Shown here piece by piece: positions 55,730 to 64,000 of a stretch of 64,000 bases of DNA. The notes beneath the pieces were generated by a model that did not search any database, had not been told where the DNA came from, and worked only from the letters and a program-made list of their open reading frames with translations. The position numbers were made by a program, and so were the translations under genes. Each line of letters begins with the position of its first letter. Position 1 is the stretch's first letter. The DNA comes from Chitinophaga pinensis. GTDB taxonomy: Bacteria > Bacteroidota > Bacteroidia > UBA4408. Location: assembly GCA_945861665.1 (NCBI GenBank), contig CAMAVS010000007.1, forward strand, positions 71,277 through 135,276. The letters run 5' to 3'.

Positions 55730-56818
55730 TTATTCTTGAAAATCAACCACATCGTGACCACCTTCCAATAGATATTTATCCTTCGCAAACAATTTTAAGT
55801 CGAATGCCACCATTTCTTTTACAAGTTGCTGCACACTATGTTTTGGTTTCCAGCCCAATTCTCTTTCCGCTTTAGAAGCATCTCCTACTAACAAATCTAC
55901 CTCGGTAGGTCGGAAATATTTAGGGTCAATTTCAATAATTACTTTTTTAGTTTTTGAATCCAAGCCTTTTTCAGACACGCCTTTTCCTTGCCAATTAATA
56001 TTTATACCTACCTCGTTAAAAGCCATTTCTATAAAACTCCTTACCGATACCTTTTTTCCCGTTGCCAGTACAAAATCGTCCGGTTTGTCTTGCTGTAACA
56101 TTAACCACATTCCTTCTACATAATCCTTTGCGTGCCCCCAATCTCTCTCGGCATCAATGTTACCAAGAAAAAGATTTTCTTGTAAGCCCAATTTTATTTT
56201 TGCTGCTGCACGCGTTATTTTACGTGTAACAAAAGTTTCTCCTCTAACAGGACTCTCATGATTAAAAAGTATACCGTTACAAGCAAATATATTATAGGCA
56301 TCTCTGTAATTCCTAACTATCCAATAGGAATATAATTTAGCAACACCGTAAGGACTGCGAGGATAAAAAGGCGTTGTTTCTTTTTGTGGTATTTCTTGTA
56401 CCAGCCCATATAGTTCGGAGGTAGACGCCTGATAAAACTTAGTTTTCTTTTCAAGTTTTAAAATACGAATAGCTTCTAATATTCTAAGTGTCCCCAATGC
56501 ATCTGTATTTGCTGTATATTCAGGTGTTTCAAAAGAAACCTTTACATGTGACTGTGCCGCTAAATTGTATATTTCATCGGGCTGAACTTCCTGTATTATG
56601 CGAATAAGATTGGTTGAGTCGGTTAAGTCGCCATAGTGCAAGAAAAACTGCACTTTCTTTTCGTGTTTATCCTTGTACAAATGGTCTATTCTGTTTGTGT
56701 TAAACAAGGAACTTCTTCGTTTTACACCGTGTACAATGTACCCTTTGTTTAACAATAATTCTGCCAAATAGGCGCCATCCTGTCCGGTTATGCCTGTAAT
56801 AAGAGCTACTTTAGCCAT
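55730..56818 (-). CDS. gmd: GDP-mannose 4,6-dehydratase
   Basis: Makes GDP-4-keto-6-deoxymannose from GDP-mannose. The NADP motif is [11 protein letters not shown] (9-19), with Thr133, Glu135, Tyr157 and Lys161 as catalytic residues (YGVAK). Other landmarks are [18 protein letters not shown] and [20 protein letters not shown]. The 362 residues are normal. A near-consensus box TACATTCG (56843-56850) lies 24 bases upstream, so gmd probably begins the transcript with fcl and wecA. Confidence 0.94.
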   Translation of the reverse strand: MAKVALITGITGQDGAYLAELLLNKGYIVHGVKRRSSLFNTNRIDHLYKDKHEKKVQFFLHYGDLTDSTNLIRIIQEVQPDEIYNLAAQSHVKVSFETPEYTANTDALGTLRILEAIRILKLEKKTKFYQASTSELYGLVQEIPQKETTPFYPRSPYGVAKLYSYWIVRNYRDAYNIFACNGILFNHESPVRGETFVTRKITRAAAKIKLGLQENLFLGNIDAERDWGHAKDYVEGMWLMLQQDKPDDFVLATGKKVSVRSFIEMAFNEVGININWQGKGVSEKGLDSKTKKVIIEIDPKYFRPTEVDLLVGDASKAERELGWKPKHSVQQLVKEMVAFDLKLFAKDKYLLEGGHDVVDFQE

Positions 56819-56842
56819 ACAACTAGTAAATTATATAATAGG

Positions 56843-56850
56843 CGAATGTA
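56843..56850 (-). promoter_or_regulatory. Near-consensus -7 box TACATTCG for gmd operon
   Basis: One mismatch from TAnnTTTG on the minus strand, 24 bases from the gmd ATG. The same variant occurs at 58641-58648. Confidence 0.4.
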
Positions 56851-56867
56851 AGAAAAAAAAGTGAGGC

Positions 56868-57284
56868 TTATTTTGTATTTGCTGTATCTACCCCCAAACC
56901 ACCGAGTTCCTTTTTATCTACTGTAGGTGGCATAATGTTGTTGCGTATTTTATTTGCCACAAATTCGGCTACCTTTTTTGCCAACTCTGCTGTTTTAAAT
57001 CCATCGTTTCCTGGTACACCTGGAACACTGGGTTGAATAATTGATTTTTTTCCGTCAATATATATATCATAGCCCCACCCTGTAAACCTGCTTGCAGATG
57101 GCCCATTCGAATTGTTATACACCTTGACTTCAATAATAGAAGCCATTGCCATTTCTATTAATTTAAAACTGTCAGTAACTGCTGTTACCGTTGAGGAATC
57201 AGCGGCAATTATTGTTGTTTCTCTCGTATTATTGCTACACGAAAAAATTAAGAAAGCGCAAAGCGCTCCAAAAATATTCTTCAT
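56868..57284 (-). CDS. DUF4907-family lipoprotein
   Basis: The lipobox LIFSC puts the lipidated cysteine at residue 16. The C-terminal half has the DUF4907 pattern FTGWGYDIYIDGK, then QPSVPGVPGNDGFKT, ELAKKVAEFVANKI, and PPTVDKKEL. The role of this family is unknown. It is 4 bases downstream of the kelch-repeat gene and is probably cotranscribed with it; such pairs recur in Bacteroidota. Confidence 0.8.
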   Translation of the reverse strand: MKNIFGALCAFLIFSCSNNTRETTIIAADSSTVTAVTDSFKLIEMAMASIIEVKVYNNSNGPSASRFTGWGYDIYIDGKKSIIQPSVPGVPGNDGFKTAELAKKVAEFVANKIRNNIMPPTVDKKELGGLGVDTANTK

Positions 57285-57288
57285 AGAA

Positions 57289-58476
57289 TTATTCTGAAAT
57301 GATTAATTTACCTGTTAATAATTTGTTGCTTTTTTGTGATAGAGTGTATACATAAACCCCTGCTGAAAGACCACTTTTATTGAATATGTTTTTTCCGCCA
57401 TTCACAATAAGTTGCAGTACTTCTTTGCCTTGCAAGGTATATAAAGTAAATAAACTTTCGCTTGTGTCTGATATGTAAATAGTTGCAATATCTTTCACAG
57501 GGTTCGGATAAATGTTTATGGTAGCCTTTTCCGAAGTTGTTTCTGTTATGGAAGTTACATTTTTAAGTTCCCATAAATCAACGTGAAAATATGCAATTGC
57601 GTCAACCCCTGTACCAACATAACCATTGCTGTCTGTCGCGAATGCTATAGCGCCCTTTCTGCCTACACCCGTAAGGTCGGCTATTTGTGTCCAGCTGTTT
57701 GCTATGGTATCGTATGCCCAAAAATCCTTTTTATACAAGCCTAGCGAATCAACTCCGGTACCAACATACCCTTTTCCAAGGAAAGCAAAAGCTGTTGCGT
57801 CTTCTCTTTTTGCACCCAGGAAATTTGCCTTTTTCGACCATGTATTAGATGCGGGTTCGTAAGCCCAACAATCATTCTTCATTCCGCCATCGTTTCCAGT
57901 TACAACAAAAGCCCTATCACCAACAACAAAAGATGTCGCTTTTGAACGGGCACTTCCACCAAAATTTGCCATTTGTGTCCAAGTATTATTTAAGGTATCG
58001 TATGCCCAAAAATCCTGTTTAAAACCATTGGCATCATTACCTAACCCGGTATAGCCTAAACCCTTTATTGCAAAAGATACAGTTCCTTCTCTAGTGCCAC
58101 CACCAAAATTTGCTTTTTGTGTCCACACATTAGTAAGTGTATCATATTCGTATAATCTTGAATTAGGACTGCCAGAGTTCCCGCTACAAATAAACCCTTT
58201 TCTCCCAAGAGCAAAGGCTGATGCGCTTCTTCGTGCAGTTCCCAAATAATCTGATTTCTGAGTCCAAGTATTTTTGACTGTATTATACATCCAAAATTGT
58301 TTTGTATTTGTTCCGTCAGCATTTCCCGTCCCTACATAGGCATTTTTACCAATATAAAAGTAAGACGCGTCCGACACCTTTGGTCCGCTATAATCTGCCT
58401 TTTGAACCCAAAGCCATTGGGCTTGGGCAGCAGAAAAAGAGATTGCGAAAAAAAAGAATGCGATTTTATTTTTCAT
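57289..58476 (-). CDS. Kelch-repeat T9SS cargo protein
   Basis: A signal peptide (IAFFFFAISFSAAQA) is followed by six kelch repeats of about 48 residues (cores like NTWTQKANFGG...A-F...GYVGTG), forming a beta propeller. The C-terminus from YPNP (NIYPNPVKDI) on is a T9SS sorting domain. It is probably a surface-exposed binding protein. It precedes the DUF4907 lipoprotein gene in the same orientation. Confidence 0.85.
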   Translation of the reverse strand: MKNKIAFFFFAISFSAAQAQWLWVQKADYSGPKVSDASYFYIGKNAYVGTGNADGTNTKQFWMYNTVKNTWTQKSDYLGTARRSASAFALGRKGFICSGNSGSPNSRLYEYDTLTNVWTQKANFGGGTREGTVSFAIKGLGYTGLGNDANGFKQDFWAYDTLNNTWTQMANFGGSARSKATSFVVGDRAFVVTGNDGGMKNDCWAYEPASNTWSKKANFLGAKREDATAFAFLGKGYVGTGVDSLGLYKKDFWAYDTIANSWTQIADLTGVGRKGAIAFATDSNGYVGTGVDAIAYFHVDLWELKNVTSITETTSEKATINIYPNPVKDIATIYISDTSESLFTLYTLQGKEVLQLIVNGGKNIFNKSGLSAGVYVYTLSQKSNKLLTGKLIISE

Positions 58477-58640
58477 TGTGTTAATTTATTCTTACTAATT
58501 TATTAATAAATTGCTTTTTCGATGCTAATTTATGCAAATTATTAGTTAATATCGAATTTTACGAATTGCCTAACTTCCATTTTAGTATTTAACAAAAATA
58601 TTTGTTGTCAAAAATAATACATCTAAAGTGGTTTAATTAT

Positions 58641-58648
58641 TACATTCG
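58641..58648 (+). promoter_or_regulatory. Near-consensus -7 box TACATTCG
   Basis: One mismatch from TAnnTTTG, 29 bases before the ATG at 58678. The same variant is found before gmd. Confidence 0.35.
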
Positions 58649-58677
58649 TAATCTTAATTATTCTTAATTATACCCGT

Positions 58678-60069
58678 ATGTTTAAAATCCGTTTTCTATT
58701 TTATTTTTTACTATTTACTTTGTTTTCTTGCTCTGATTCTCCAAATGAAAGAGGGGAAGTAATAACCCGCACTGAAACAGAATACACAACGAAAAACTTA
58801 CCAATTGGAAAGGCAGATACAGTATTTTGCAGAACAGACCCGTCTCAAAGTTACACCCTTTACCTACCTTCTACCTATTCAAAAAACAAACGATACCCTC
58901 TATTGTTTTTATTCGATCCTCACGCTGACGGAAACCTGCCTATAGAAAAATACCAAGCAATCGCTGAACGTTACGGATTTGTTTTTGCAGCGTCAAACAA
59001 TTCTAAAAATGGGTTGGATAAAGAACAGCTAAAAAATATTATTGTACCTTTTTTTAAGGATGTTATTGCAACCATTGCGGTTGACTCTACCCATTTTTTT
59101 ACAGCGGGATTTTCAGGGGGTGCTAAAGCAGCACAGTTAGCGGCATACAATACTCCATTTATTTCGGGTGTCATTTCTTGCTCTGTCGCATTGGTGAAAA
59201 ACATAAAGTTAAAAATTCCATTTATAGGAATAGCAGGAAAAAGGGATATGAATTTATTGGAAATGATTTTAAAAGATAATCAATCTAGCGATTCAGCCAA
59301 AGAACATACCCTACTTACTTTTGATGGAATACACGAATGGCCACCCGAACAAACTTTTGAGGAAGCCTTATTGTTTTTGGAGCTTACCAGAATGAAAAAG
59401 CAATCTTCAAAAATAGATACCTTTATTGTAAATCACTATATTACTTTGTCGGATGCTAATTTAAAAGGAGCGAAACAAGAAGGCAATATTCTAAAAGAGG
59501 TTGATTGTTTAGATAAGAAAGTGCAATTTTTGAACGGAATTACAAACACCTCTGCTGAGCAAAAGCAATTAAAACAACTTATCGGAAGTGCTTCATTTAA
59601 AAATGCTGTAGCTCAACAGACTGAACTTTTTAATCGCGAAAAGGAAATTCAAAAAACATTTAAAAGCTACTTTAGTAGCTTCGAATTAGATAAAATTTCT
59701 TCTGAACTTACAAAATTAGAATCTCCAAAAAATACCGGAGAGAAAGAAATGTTTGAGCGCATCAAAGGCTTTCTTAGCAATGGCACCTACTCTTATGCTT
59801 CTCAATTAATAGATCAAAAAGGGAAAGAAGATGTTACAGAAAAAGTACTTGCCATTTATAAAATTGTTGACCCTATAAATTCTGAACACGCCTATTTATC
59901 TGCTTGTTTATTTGTAAAAAAAGGCAATACTGAAAACTGTATTACATCCTTAAAAGAAGCAATCAACCTTGGCTTCTCTGATGTTTCAAGACTGGAAAAT
60001 GATGGGCGGTTTTTAACACTCCGAAAGAACCCCGATTTTAACAACATATTGAATGGGCTCAGGAAATAA
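58678..60069 (+). CDS. Lipoprotein with alpha/beta hydrolase (esterase-like) fold and C-terminal repeats
   Basis: The lipobox LFSC has Cys18. An esterase/PHB-depolymerase-like hydrolase domain follows: the nucleophile Ser146 in GFSGGA, a possible acid Asp190 (AGKRDMN) and His219 ([10 protein letters not shown]). The [11 protein letters not shown] segment is near the oxyanion region. After about residue 230 the protein is helical and ends with a TPR-like repeat ([25 protein letters not shown]). The substrate is unknown. Its last 17 bases overlap the start of the next gene. Confidence 0.75.
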   Translation: MFKIRFLFYFLLFTLFSCSDSPNERGEVITRTETEYTTKNLPIGKADTVFCRTDPSQSYTLYLPSTYSKNKRYPLLFLFDPHADGNLPIEKYQAIAERYGFVFAASNNSKNGLDKEQLKNIIVPFFKDVIATIAVDSTHFFTAGFSGGAKAAQLAAYNTPFISGVISCSVALVKNIKLKIPFIGIAGKRDMNLLEMILKDNQSSDSAKEHTLLTFDGIHEWPPEQTFEEALLFLELTRMKKQSSKIDTFIVNHYITLSDANLKGAKQEGNILKEVDCLDKKVQFLNGITNTSAEQKQLKQLIGSASFKNAVAQQTELFNREKEIQKTFKSYFSSFELDKISSELTKLESPKNTGEKEMFERIKGFLSNGTYSYASQLIDQKGKEDVTEKVLAIYKIVDPINSEHAYLSACLFVKKGNTENCITSLKEAINLGFSDVSRLENDGRFLTLRKNPDFNNILNGLRK

Positions 60070-62092
60070 AAAATCGCATTCATTTACAAATAACTTAATA
60101 GAAGAAAGTAGTCCTTATCTATTACAGCACTCACACAATCCTGTTGAATGGTATGCCTGGAATGAAAAATCGTTACAACTTGCGAAGGATGAAAATAAAT
60201 TAATATTAGTAAGTATCGGTTATTCTGCCTGCCATTGGTGTCACGTAATGGAACACGAGTGTTTTGAAAACGAGGACGTGGCAAAAATAATGAACGAACA
60301 TTTTATTAATATTAAAGTTGACAGAGAGGAACGTCCGGACATTGATCAAGTATATATGAATGCTGTTCAGTTAATGACAGGAAGAGGTGGTTGGCCACTG
60401 AATTGTTTTACCTTACCTGATGGGAGACCTGTTTATGGCGGGACCTATTTTCCAAAAGAAAGTTGGAAAAACATTCTGTTGAATCTTGCAGATGTGTATA
60501 AACATGAACCCTCAAAAGCGTTGGAATATGCAAAAAAACTAACCGAGGGGATAAGGCTAGGTGAAGTAATTGAAAACAAACAAACGGAACAAACTTTTTC
60601 GAATACCGATTTACAAGACTGTTTAAGTGATTGGCAACAGCGACTTGATGATACTGATGGTGGTCCGAACAAAGCGCCCAAATTCCCACTTCCAAACAAC
60701 TACCTTTTTTTATTGCGTTATGCACATAACAAAAAGAATGTGATACTAATGGAACACGTAGAACTTACACTTCGCAGTATGGCTTATGGAGGTATTTACG
60801 ACCAATTAGGCGGAGGCTTTGCACGTTATTCAACCGATATGAAATGGAAGGTTCCCCATTTCGAAAAAATGCTCTATGACAATGCTCAATTAATTTCTCT
60901 TTATTCAGAAGCATACCGAATAAACAAAAATCCACTTTATAAAAAAATTGTAGAAGAAACAATTATCTTTTTAGAAGAAGAACTAACATCGCCTGAAGGT
61001 GTTTTCTATTCTGCCTTGGATGCAGATTCAGAAGAAGTAGAAGGGAAATACTATGTTTGGACAAAGGCGGAATTAGAGCAAGTTTTAGAACAAGATTTTT
61101 TGCTTTTTTCTGCCTATTACAATGTAAATGAAATTGGATATTGGGAACACAACAACTATATTTTATTGCGTAAAAAAAGCGATGAAGCTGTTGCGAAAAC
61201 TATGGGAGTTGAAGTAGCTAAACTACAAAAATGCATTGAGCGTTGTCGAAAAAAACTAATAATAGAACGCAACAAAAGAATTAAGCCTGGCTTGGATGAT
61301 AAGTCGCTTACCTCTTGGAACGCAATGATGATAAAGGCATACATCGATGCTTTTGAGGCATTCGAAAATCCAGCCTATTTAGAAAAAGCAAAAAAAGTGC
61401 TTCGCTTTATCATTACAAAAATGAGAACTCCCGATGGTGGAATTTACCACAATTATAAAAATGGCAAATCTTCTATCAATGGATTTTTAGAGGATTATGC
61501 TTTTGTAATAGAGGCCAGTATATGTTGCTATAATACAACTTTTGAATCCAATTGGCTTACGTTTGCTGATGAGTTAATGCAGTATACTAAAACACATTTT
61601 GAAGACACTGAAACAAAAATGTTTTTTTTCACAAGCATTAAAGACACTCCACTTATTGCCCGAAAAATGGAATTGTCAGACAATGTAATTCCGGCCTCTT
61701 GTTCATCCATTGCAAACTCACTATTTTATTTAGGCAAATATTTAAGCAAACCTGAATTCGTGAAGCAAGCGCAACAAATGCTGAGTGCAATTAAAAACAA
61801 TTTAGTATCCTACGGACCAGGCTATTCAAATTGGGCTATTTTAATGCTGAACAGTACAAAACCTTTTTACGAAATTGCTATTGTTGGCGAAGAGGCAATA
61901 AAGAAAGCACAACAACTAAAAAAATATTATTTCAATAATTATATTTTATTGGCAAGTGAAAAAGAGGATTCTTTTGAATTATTAAAAAACAGGTATGAGC
62001 CAAACAAAACACTCATATATGTTTGTGAAAACAATACTTGTCAATTGCCGTTAGAAAAAGTGGAAGACGCTATAAAATTACTCACAAGCTAA
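60053..62092 (+). CDS. YyaL/DUF255-type thioredoxin-fold protein
   Basis: The N-terminal thioredoxin-like domain has the CHWC-type motif ([12 protein letters not shown], Cys60 and Cys63) and [22 protein letters not shown] long (alpha/alpha)6-barrel-like domain follows with [17 protein letters not shown] and [12 protein letters not shown]. The architecture is that of bacterial YyaL and human SPATA20; the role is uncertain. The ATG at 60053 lies inside the hydrolase gene, 17 bases before its stop. The stop overlaps the convergent MFS gene by 4 bases. Confidence 0.85.
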   Translation: MGSGNKKSHSFTNNLIEESSPYLLQHSHNPVEWYAWNEKSLQLAKDENKLILVSIGYSACHWCHVMEHECFENEDVAKIMNEHFINIKVDREERPDIDQVYMNAVQLMTGRGGWPLNCFTLPDGRPVYGGTYFPKESWKNILLNLADVYKHEPSKALEYAKKLTEGIRLGEVIENKQTEQTFSNTDLQDCLSDWQQRLDDTDGGPNKAPKFPLPNNYLFLLRYAHNKKNVILMEHVELTLRSMAYGGIYDQLGGGFARYSTDMKWKVPHFEKMLYDNAQLISLYSEAYRINKNPLYKKIVEETIIFLEEELTSPEGVFYSALDADSEEVEGKYYVWTKAELEQVLEQDFLLFSAYYNVNEIGYWEHNNYILLRKKSDEAVAKTMGVEVAKLQKCIERCRKKLIIERNKRIKPGLDDKSLTSWNAMMIKAYIDAFEAFENPAYLEKAKKVLRFIITKMRTPDGGIYHNYKNGKSSINGFLEDYAFVIEASICCYNTTFESNWLTFADELMQYTKTHFEDTETKMFFFTSIKDTPLIARKMELSDNVIPASCSSIANSLFYLGKYLSKPEFVKQAQQMLSAIKNNLVSYGPGYSNWAILMLNSTKPFYEIAIVGEEAIKKAQQLKKYYFNNYILLASEKEDSFELLKNRYEPNKTLIYVCENNTCQLPLEKVEDAIKLLTS

Positions 62093-63363
62093 ATCCTTTC
62101 CAACCCGTTTATCTTCTTCGAAAACAAAAACAGCAAGCTAAACGAACACATTAAATAAATACCGAATATGGCATAGCACCATCTTACATTTGTTCCTTCA
62201 GAGAAAAATGCAATTGAAAATATTGCAATAAACAAGGATCGGGTAACAATGTTTATTACTTGAAACACACTTCCCGTTCTTCCAATAATATTGTTGGGAA
62301 TGTGTTGAAAAAGCCAAGTAACCCTCAACACCCTTGTTCCGGCATTGGTAATGCCAATAAGCATTGAAAAAATGAAAAAGTAGATTACACTTTGTGTTAT
62401 GGAACAAATAAATAACAACACTGAGGTTATTGCAATCAACATCAAAATTGCCGATACTGTTTTAACCGATGCAAATACTTTTCTGATAAAAAAACCGGCA
62501 AACAAAGCACCAATTGCATAATATATTTCAGCAGATGCATACACATCGGCACCGCTATTTAAATAGTTTTTTACGTATAAAGGCAGCAGTAAATGCACCT
62601 CCACCAACAAGACTGCAAAAATAGAGTAAGATGCATTTCCAAAAACGAACAAAGATTTGTTTTGTTTCAAAAATAAGACTCCCCCTTTCACTCGCTCTAA
62701 AATACTTCCTACATCAATTTTGTTTATTACAGTTGGTGTATAACGTATCCCTATTATGAGCAATATGGCAATAAAGTATGTTGCGGCATCCAACATAAAA
62801 ATGTCTGACAAGCTCCACTTCGTAATACTAAACGGCAGATTAAGGGTTATGCCCAATAAATTAAATTTCCCATTCTCTCCACCCGACAACAATACAGCAG
62901 CAAAGGCTCCCGACAAAACACTGGTTGCTTGTCCTTGAATTTCAATAAGTGAATTTAAACGACCATAGTTTCCTTTTTCAGTTATCTCCTGGCTTAATGC
63001 ATATAAAGTAGGATAATGCACGTTGTAATTAAAGACCGTAGTTGCAAACACCAATACAATTAGTGGTATTGGAACATAGCCCAATGCATAACCTATTAAT
63101 GCAACCGAAAAAACAACTACACCACATATTAAACATAATAGCAAAAATATTTTTTTTCGGGAATGCCTATCCACCAAGGCTCCGGCATATAAACTCCAAA
63201 CAATTACTCCCAAGGTAATCACTGCATATATTTGTCCAAATAGCGATGCGTTGTGCAACACATCAATAAAATGCCAAGGAATAGCCAACATGCTGATTCC
63301 CTGAGCAAAACCCGAAACGGCATTTGCTGTTAGCAATAATAATATGGGGGTACGATTTTGCAT
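62089..63363 (-). CDS. Major facilitator superfamily transporter
   Basis: A 424-residue inner-membrane protein with about 12 hydrophobic helices. An MFS motif A-like loop is present ([15 protein letters not shown]), and the second half has a similar loop position. The substrate is unknown; sequence resembles the enterobactin-exporter/MFS_3 type of exporter. The start is an ATG at 63363 with a TAGCTTTG box 11 bases upstream. It diverges from recX across only 29 bases. Confidence 0.82.
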   Translation of the reverse strand: MQNRTPILLLLTANAVSGFAQGISMLAIPWHFIDVLHNASLFGQIYAVITLGVIVWSLYAGALVDRHSRKKIFLLLCLICGVVVFSVALIGYALGYVPIPLIVLVFATTVFNYNVHYPTLYALSQEITEKGNYGRLNSLIEIQGQATSVLSGAFAAVLLSGGENGKFNLLGITLNLPFSITKWSLSDIFMLDAATYFIAILLIIGIRYTPTVINKIDVGSILERVKGGVLFLKQNKSLFVFGNASYSIFAVLLVEVHLLLPLYVKNYLNSGADVYASAEIYYAIGALFAGFFIRKVFASVKTVSAILMLIAITSVLLFICSITQSVIYFFIFSMLIGITNAGTRVLRVTWLFQHIPNNIIGRTGSVFQVINIVTRSLFIAIFSIAFFSEGTNVRWCYAIFGIYLMCSFSLLFLFSKKINGLERI

Positions 63364-63364
63364 T

Positions 63365-63372
63365 TATATTTG
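63365..63372 (+). promoter_or_regulatory. -7 box TATATTTG for recX
   Basis: Perfect TAnnTTTG match on the plus strand, 20 bases before the recX ATG. It lies 2 bp from the minus-strand box of the MFS gene. Confidence 0.55.
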
Positions 63373-63374
63373 TA

Positions 63375-63382
63375 CAAAGCTA
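63375..63382 (-). promoter_or_regulatory. -7 box TAGCTTTG for MFS gene
   Basis: Perfect TAnnTTTG match on the minus strand, 11 bases before the MFS ATG. It is 2 bp from the recX box, so the two promoters cannot be occupied at the same time. Confidence 0.55.
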
Positions 63383-63392
63383 ATTGTAAAAG

Positions 63393-63878
63393 ATGGATAG
63401 CAAAAAGAAGCCCGTCAAAAAGATAACAAGTGAAAAAGTTGCCTTGGAAAAGGCTCAATTCTACTGTGCCTATCAGGAGAGATACCAACAAGAAGTGCGA
63501 GACAAATTGTACGAATGGGGATTGTGGCCCGAAGCTGTTGAAAACACGATAAGCAATTTGATTACCGATAATTTTTTAAACGAAGAGCGTTTTGCAAAAG
63601 CATTTGCGGGAGGAAAATTTAGAATCAAAAAATGGGGTAGGGTTAAAATCAAGATAGAACTCAAAAAAAGGAAAATTAGCGACTATTGTATAAAAAAAGG
63701 AATGCAAGAAATTAATTCACAGGATTATATGAAAACATTAAAGCAAGTATTAGACAAAAAATTAAGCAGTATTAAAGCGGGTACAATTCGGTTAAAAAAC
63801 CAAAAAGTAGCCTACTACGCTATTTCCAGGGGATTTGAATCCGATTTGGTATGGGATACCATTTTAAACAAGGAATAA
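63393..63878 (+). CDS. recX: Regulatory protein RecX
   Basis: A small, basic, all-helical protein (161 residues) with three-helix repeats. Typical segments are KAQFYCAYQERYQQEVRDKL, LITDNFLNEERFAKAFAGGKF and WGRVKIKIELKKRKISDYCI. RecX binds RecA filaments and limits recombination. The neighbouring recA is not in the window. The sequence downstream of the stop is non-coding or truncated. Confidence 0.88.
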   Translation: MDSKKKPVKKITSEKVALEKAQFYCAYQERYQQEVRDKLYEWGLWPEAVENTISNLITDNFLNEERFAKAFAGGKFRIKKWGRVKIKIELKKRKISDYCIKKGMQEINSQDYMKTLKQVLDKKLSSIKAGTIRLKNQKVAYYAISRGFESDLVWDTILNKE

Positions 63879-63883
63879 GGCTA

Positions 63884-63973
63884 TTTTGTATTCAAAAAAC
63901 GGAAATTTAACACCTCAAAATAGGGGTTCATCAGTTTTGTTTCCACAGTTACAGGTCCCTGAATATCAATAGT
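63884..63973 (-). other. Possible C-terminal end of a minus-strand gene, unresolved
   Basis: A 30-codon open frame ends in TAG (63884-63886) and translates to a protein-like stretch (GPVTVETKLMNPYFEVLNF). An in-frame TAG at 63974-63976 lies upstream, so either it is a short gene, the end of a frame-shifted gene, or chance. I cannot decide without sequence beyond the window. Confidence 0.25.
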
Positions 63974-64000
63974 CTAAATTAGTTATTAACAATCAATTCT

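Noticed and set aside
1..64000. tRNA or rRNA genes
   Set aside because: I looked for cloverleaf-like segments in the intergenic regions and found none; the spacers are AT-rich and mostly short.

Overview
The window is a stretch of AT-rich chromosome from a member of the Bacteroidota. The signs are: several secreted proteins with type IX secretion (T9SS) C-terminal sorting domains of the FPNP/YPNP type, a GldA-type ABC ATPase, lipoprotein signals of the Bacteroidota kind, the -7 promoter box TAnnTTTG in front of many genes, and almost no Shine-Dalgarno sequences. I cannot place it below phylum level from the sequence alone. No rRNA, tRNA, CRISPR array, transposase, integrase or prophage gene was found.

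Layout. 1-6.8 kb: the end of queG, a small conserved-looking protein, ubiX, a hypothetical gene, rsgA, a T9SS cargo protein, a small lipoprotein and the two-gene 2-oxoacid:ferredoxin oxidoreductase korAB. 6.9-16.5 kb: a lytic transglycosylase, a FadL-like porin, a 2OG-Fe(II) oxygenase/methyltransferase pair, a polysaccharide deacetylase behind uvrC, a lipoprotein, an M43-type secreted metalloprotease, a TPR-like protein and a SprT-like protein. 16.6-24 kb: a radical SAM/SPASM protein, gldA, a solitary paaZ and a 964-residue secreted repeat protein. 24.4-37.4 kb: a complete 14-gene nuoA-N operon for respiratory complex I on the minus strand, with a short NuoG. 37.5-48.7 kb: LD-carboxypeptidase and rnhA; pyrH-frr; a lolA-like/yidD/two-membrane-protein cluster; a peptide-binding lipoprotein; xth-purN; a fused two-domain peptide ABC ATPase. 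48.8-64 kb: msrB; a minus-strand run gmd-fcl-(Wzi/RemB-like)-wecA-(Wzi/RemB-like)-exonuclease for GDP-fucose and surface polysaccharide; kelch and DUF4907 proteins; an esterase-like lipoprotein overlapping a YyaL-type thioredoxin-fold protein; an MFS transporter; recX.

How the genes work together. KorAB supplies reduced ferredoxin from 2-oxoacids and the Nuo complex feeds the quinone pool. The envelope is the other theme: lipoprotein handling (LolA-like), membrane insertion (YidD), peptidoglycan turnover (lytic transglycosylase, LD-carboxypeptidase), outer-membrane barrels, fucose-containing polysaccharide and T9SS cargo.

The less ordinary signals are non-coding or organisational. Sixteen perfect TAnnTTTG boxes sit just upstream of gene starts, and seven are so close to the start codon that the mRNA should be leaderless or nearly so. 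Two divergent gene pairs have back-to-back boxes only 2 bp apart. A 77-bp dispersed repeat occurs twice (69 of 77 positions identical, by eye) with rearranged hairpin modules. Palindromic interspersed repeats lie between rnhA and frr, and a long hairpin interrupts the nuo operon between nuoK and nuoL. Two Wzi/RemB-like paralogues flank a WecA-type transferase. Nothing amounts to a clearly new multi-gene system such as a defence island.
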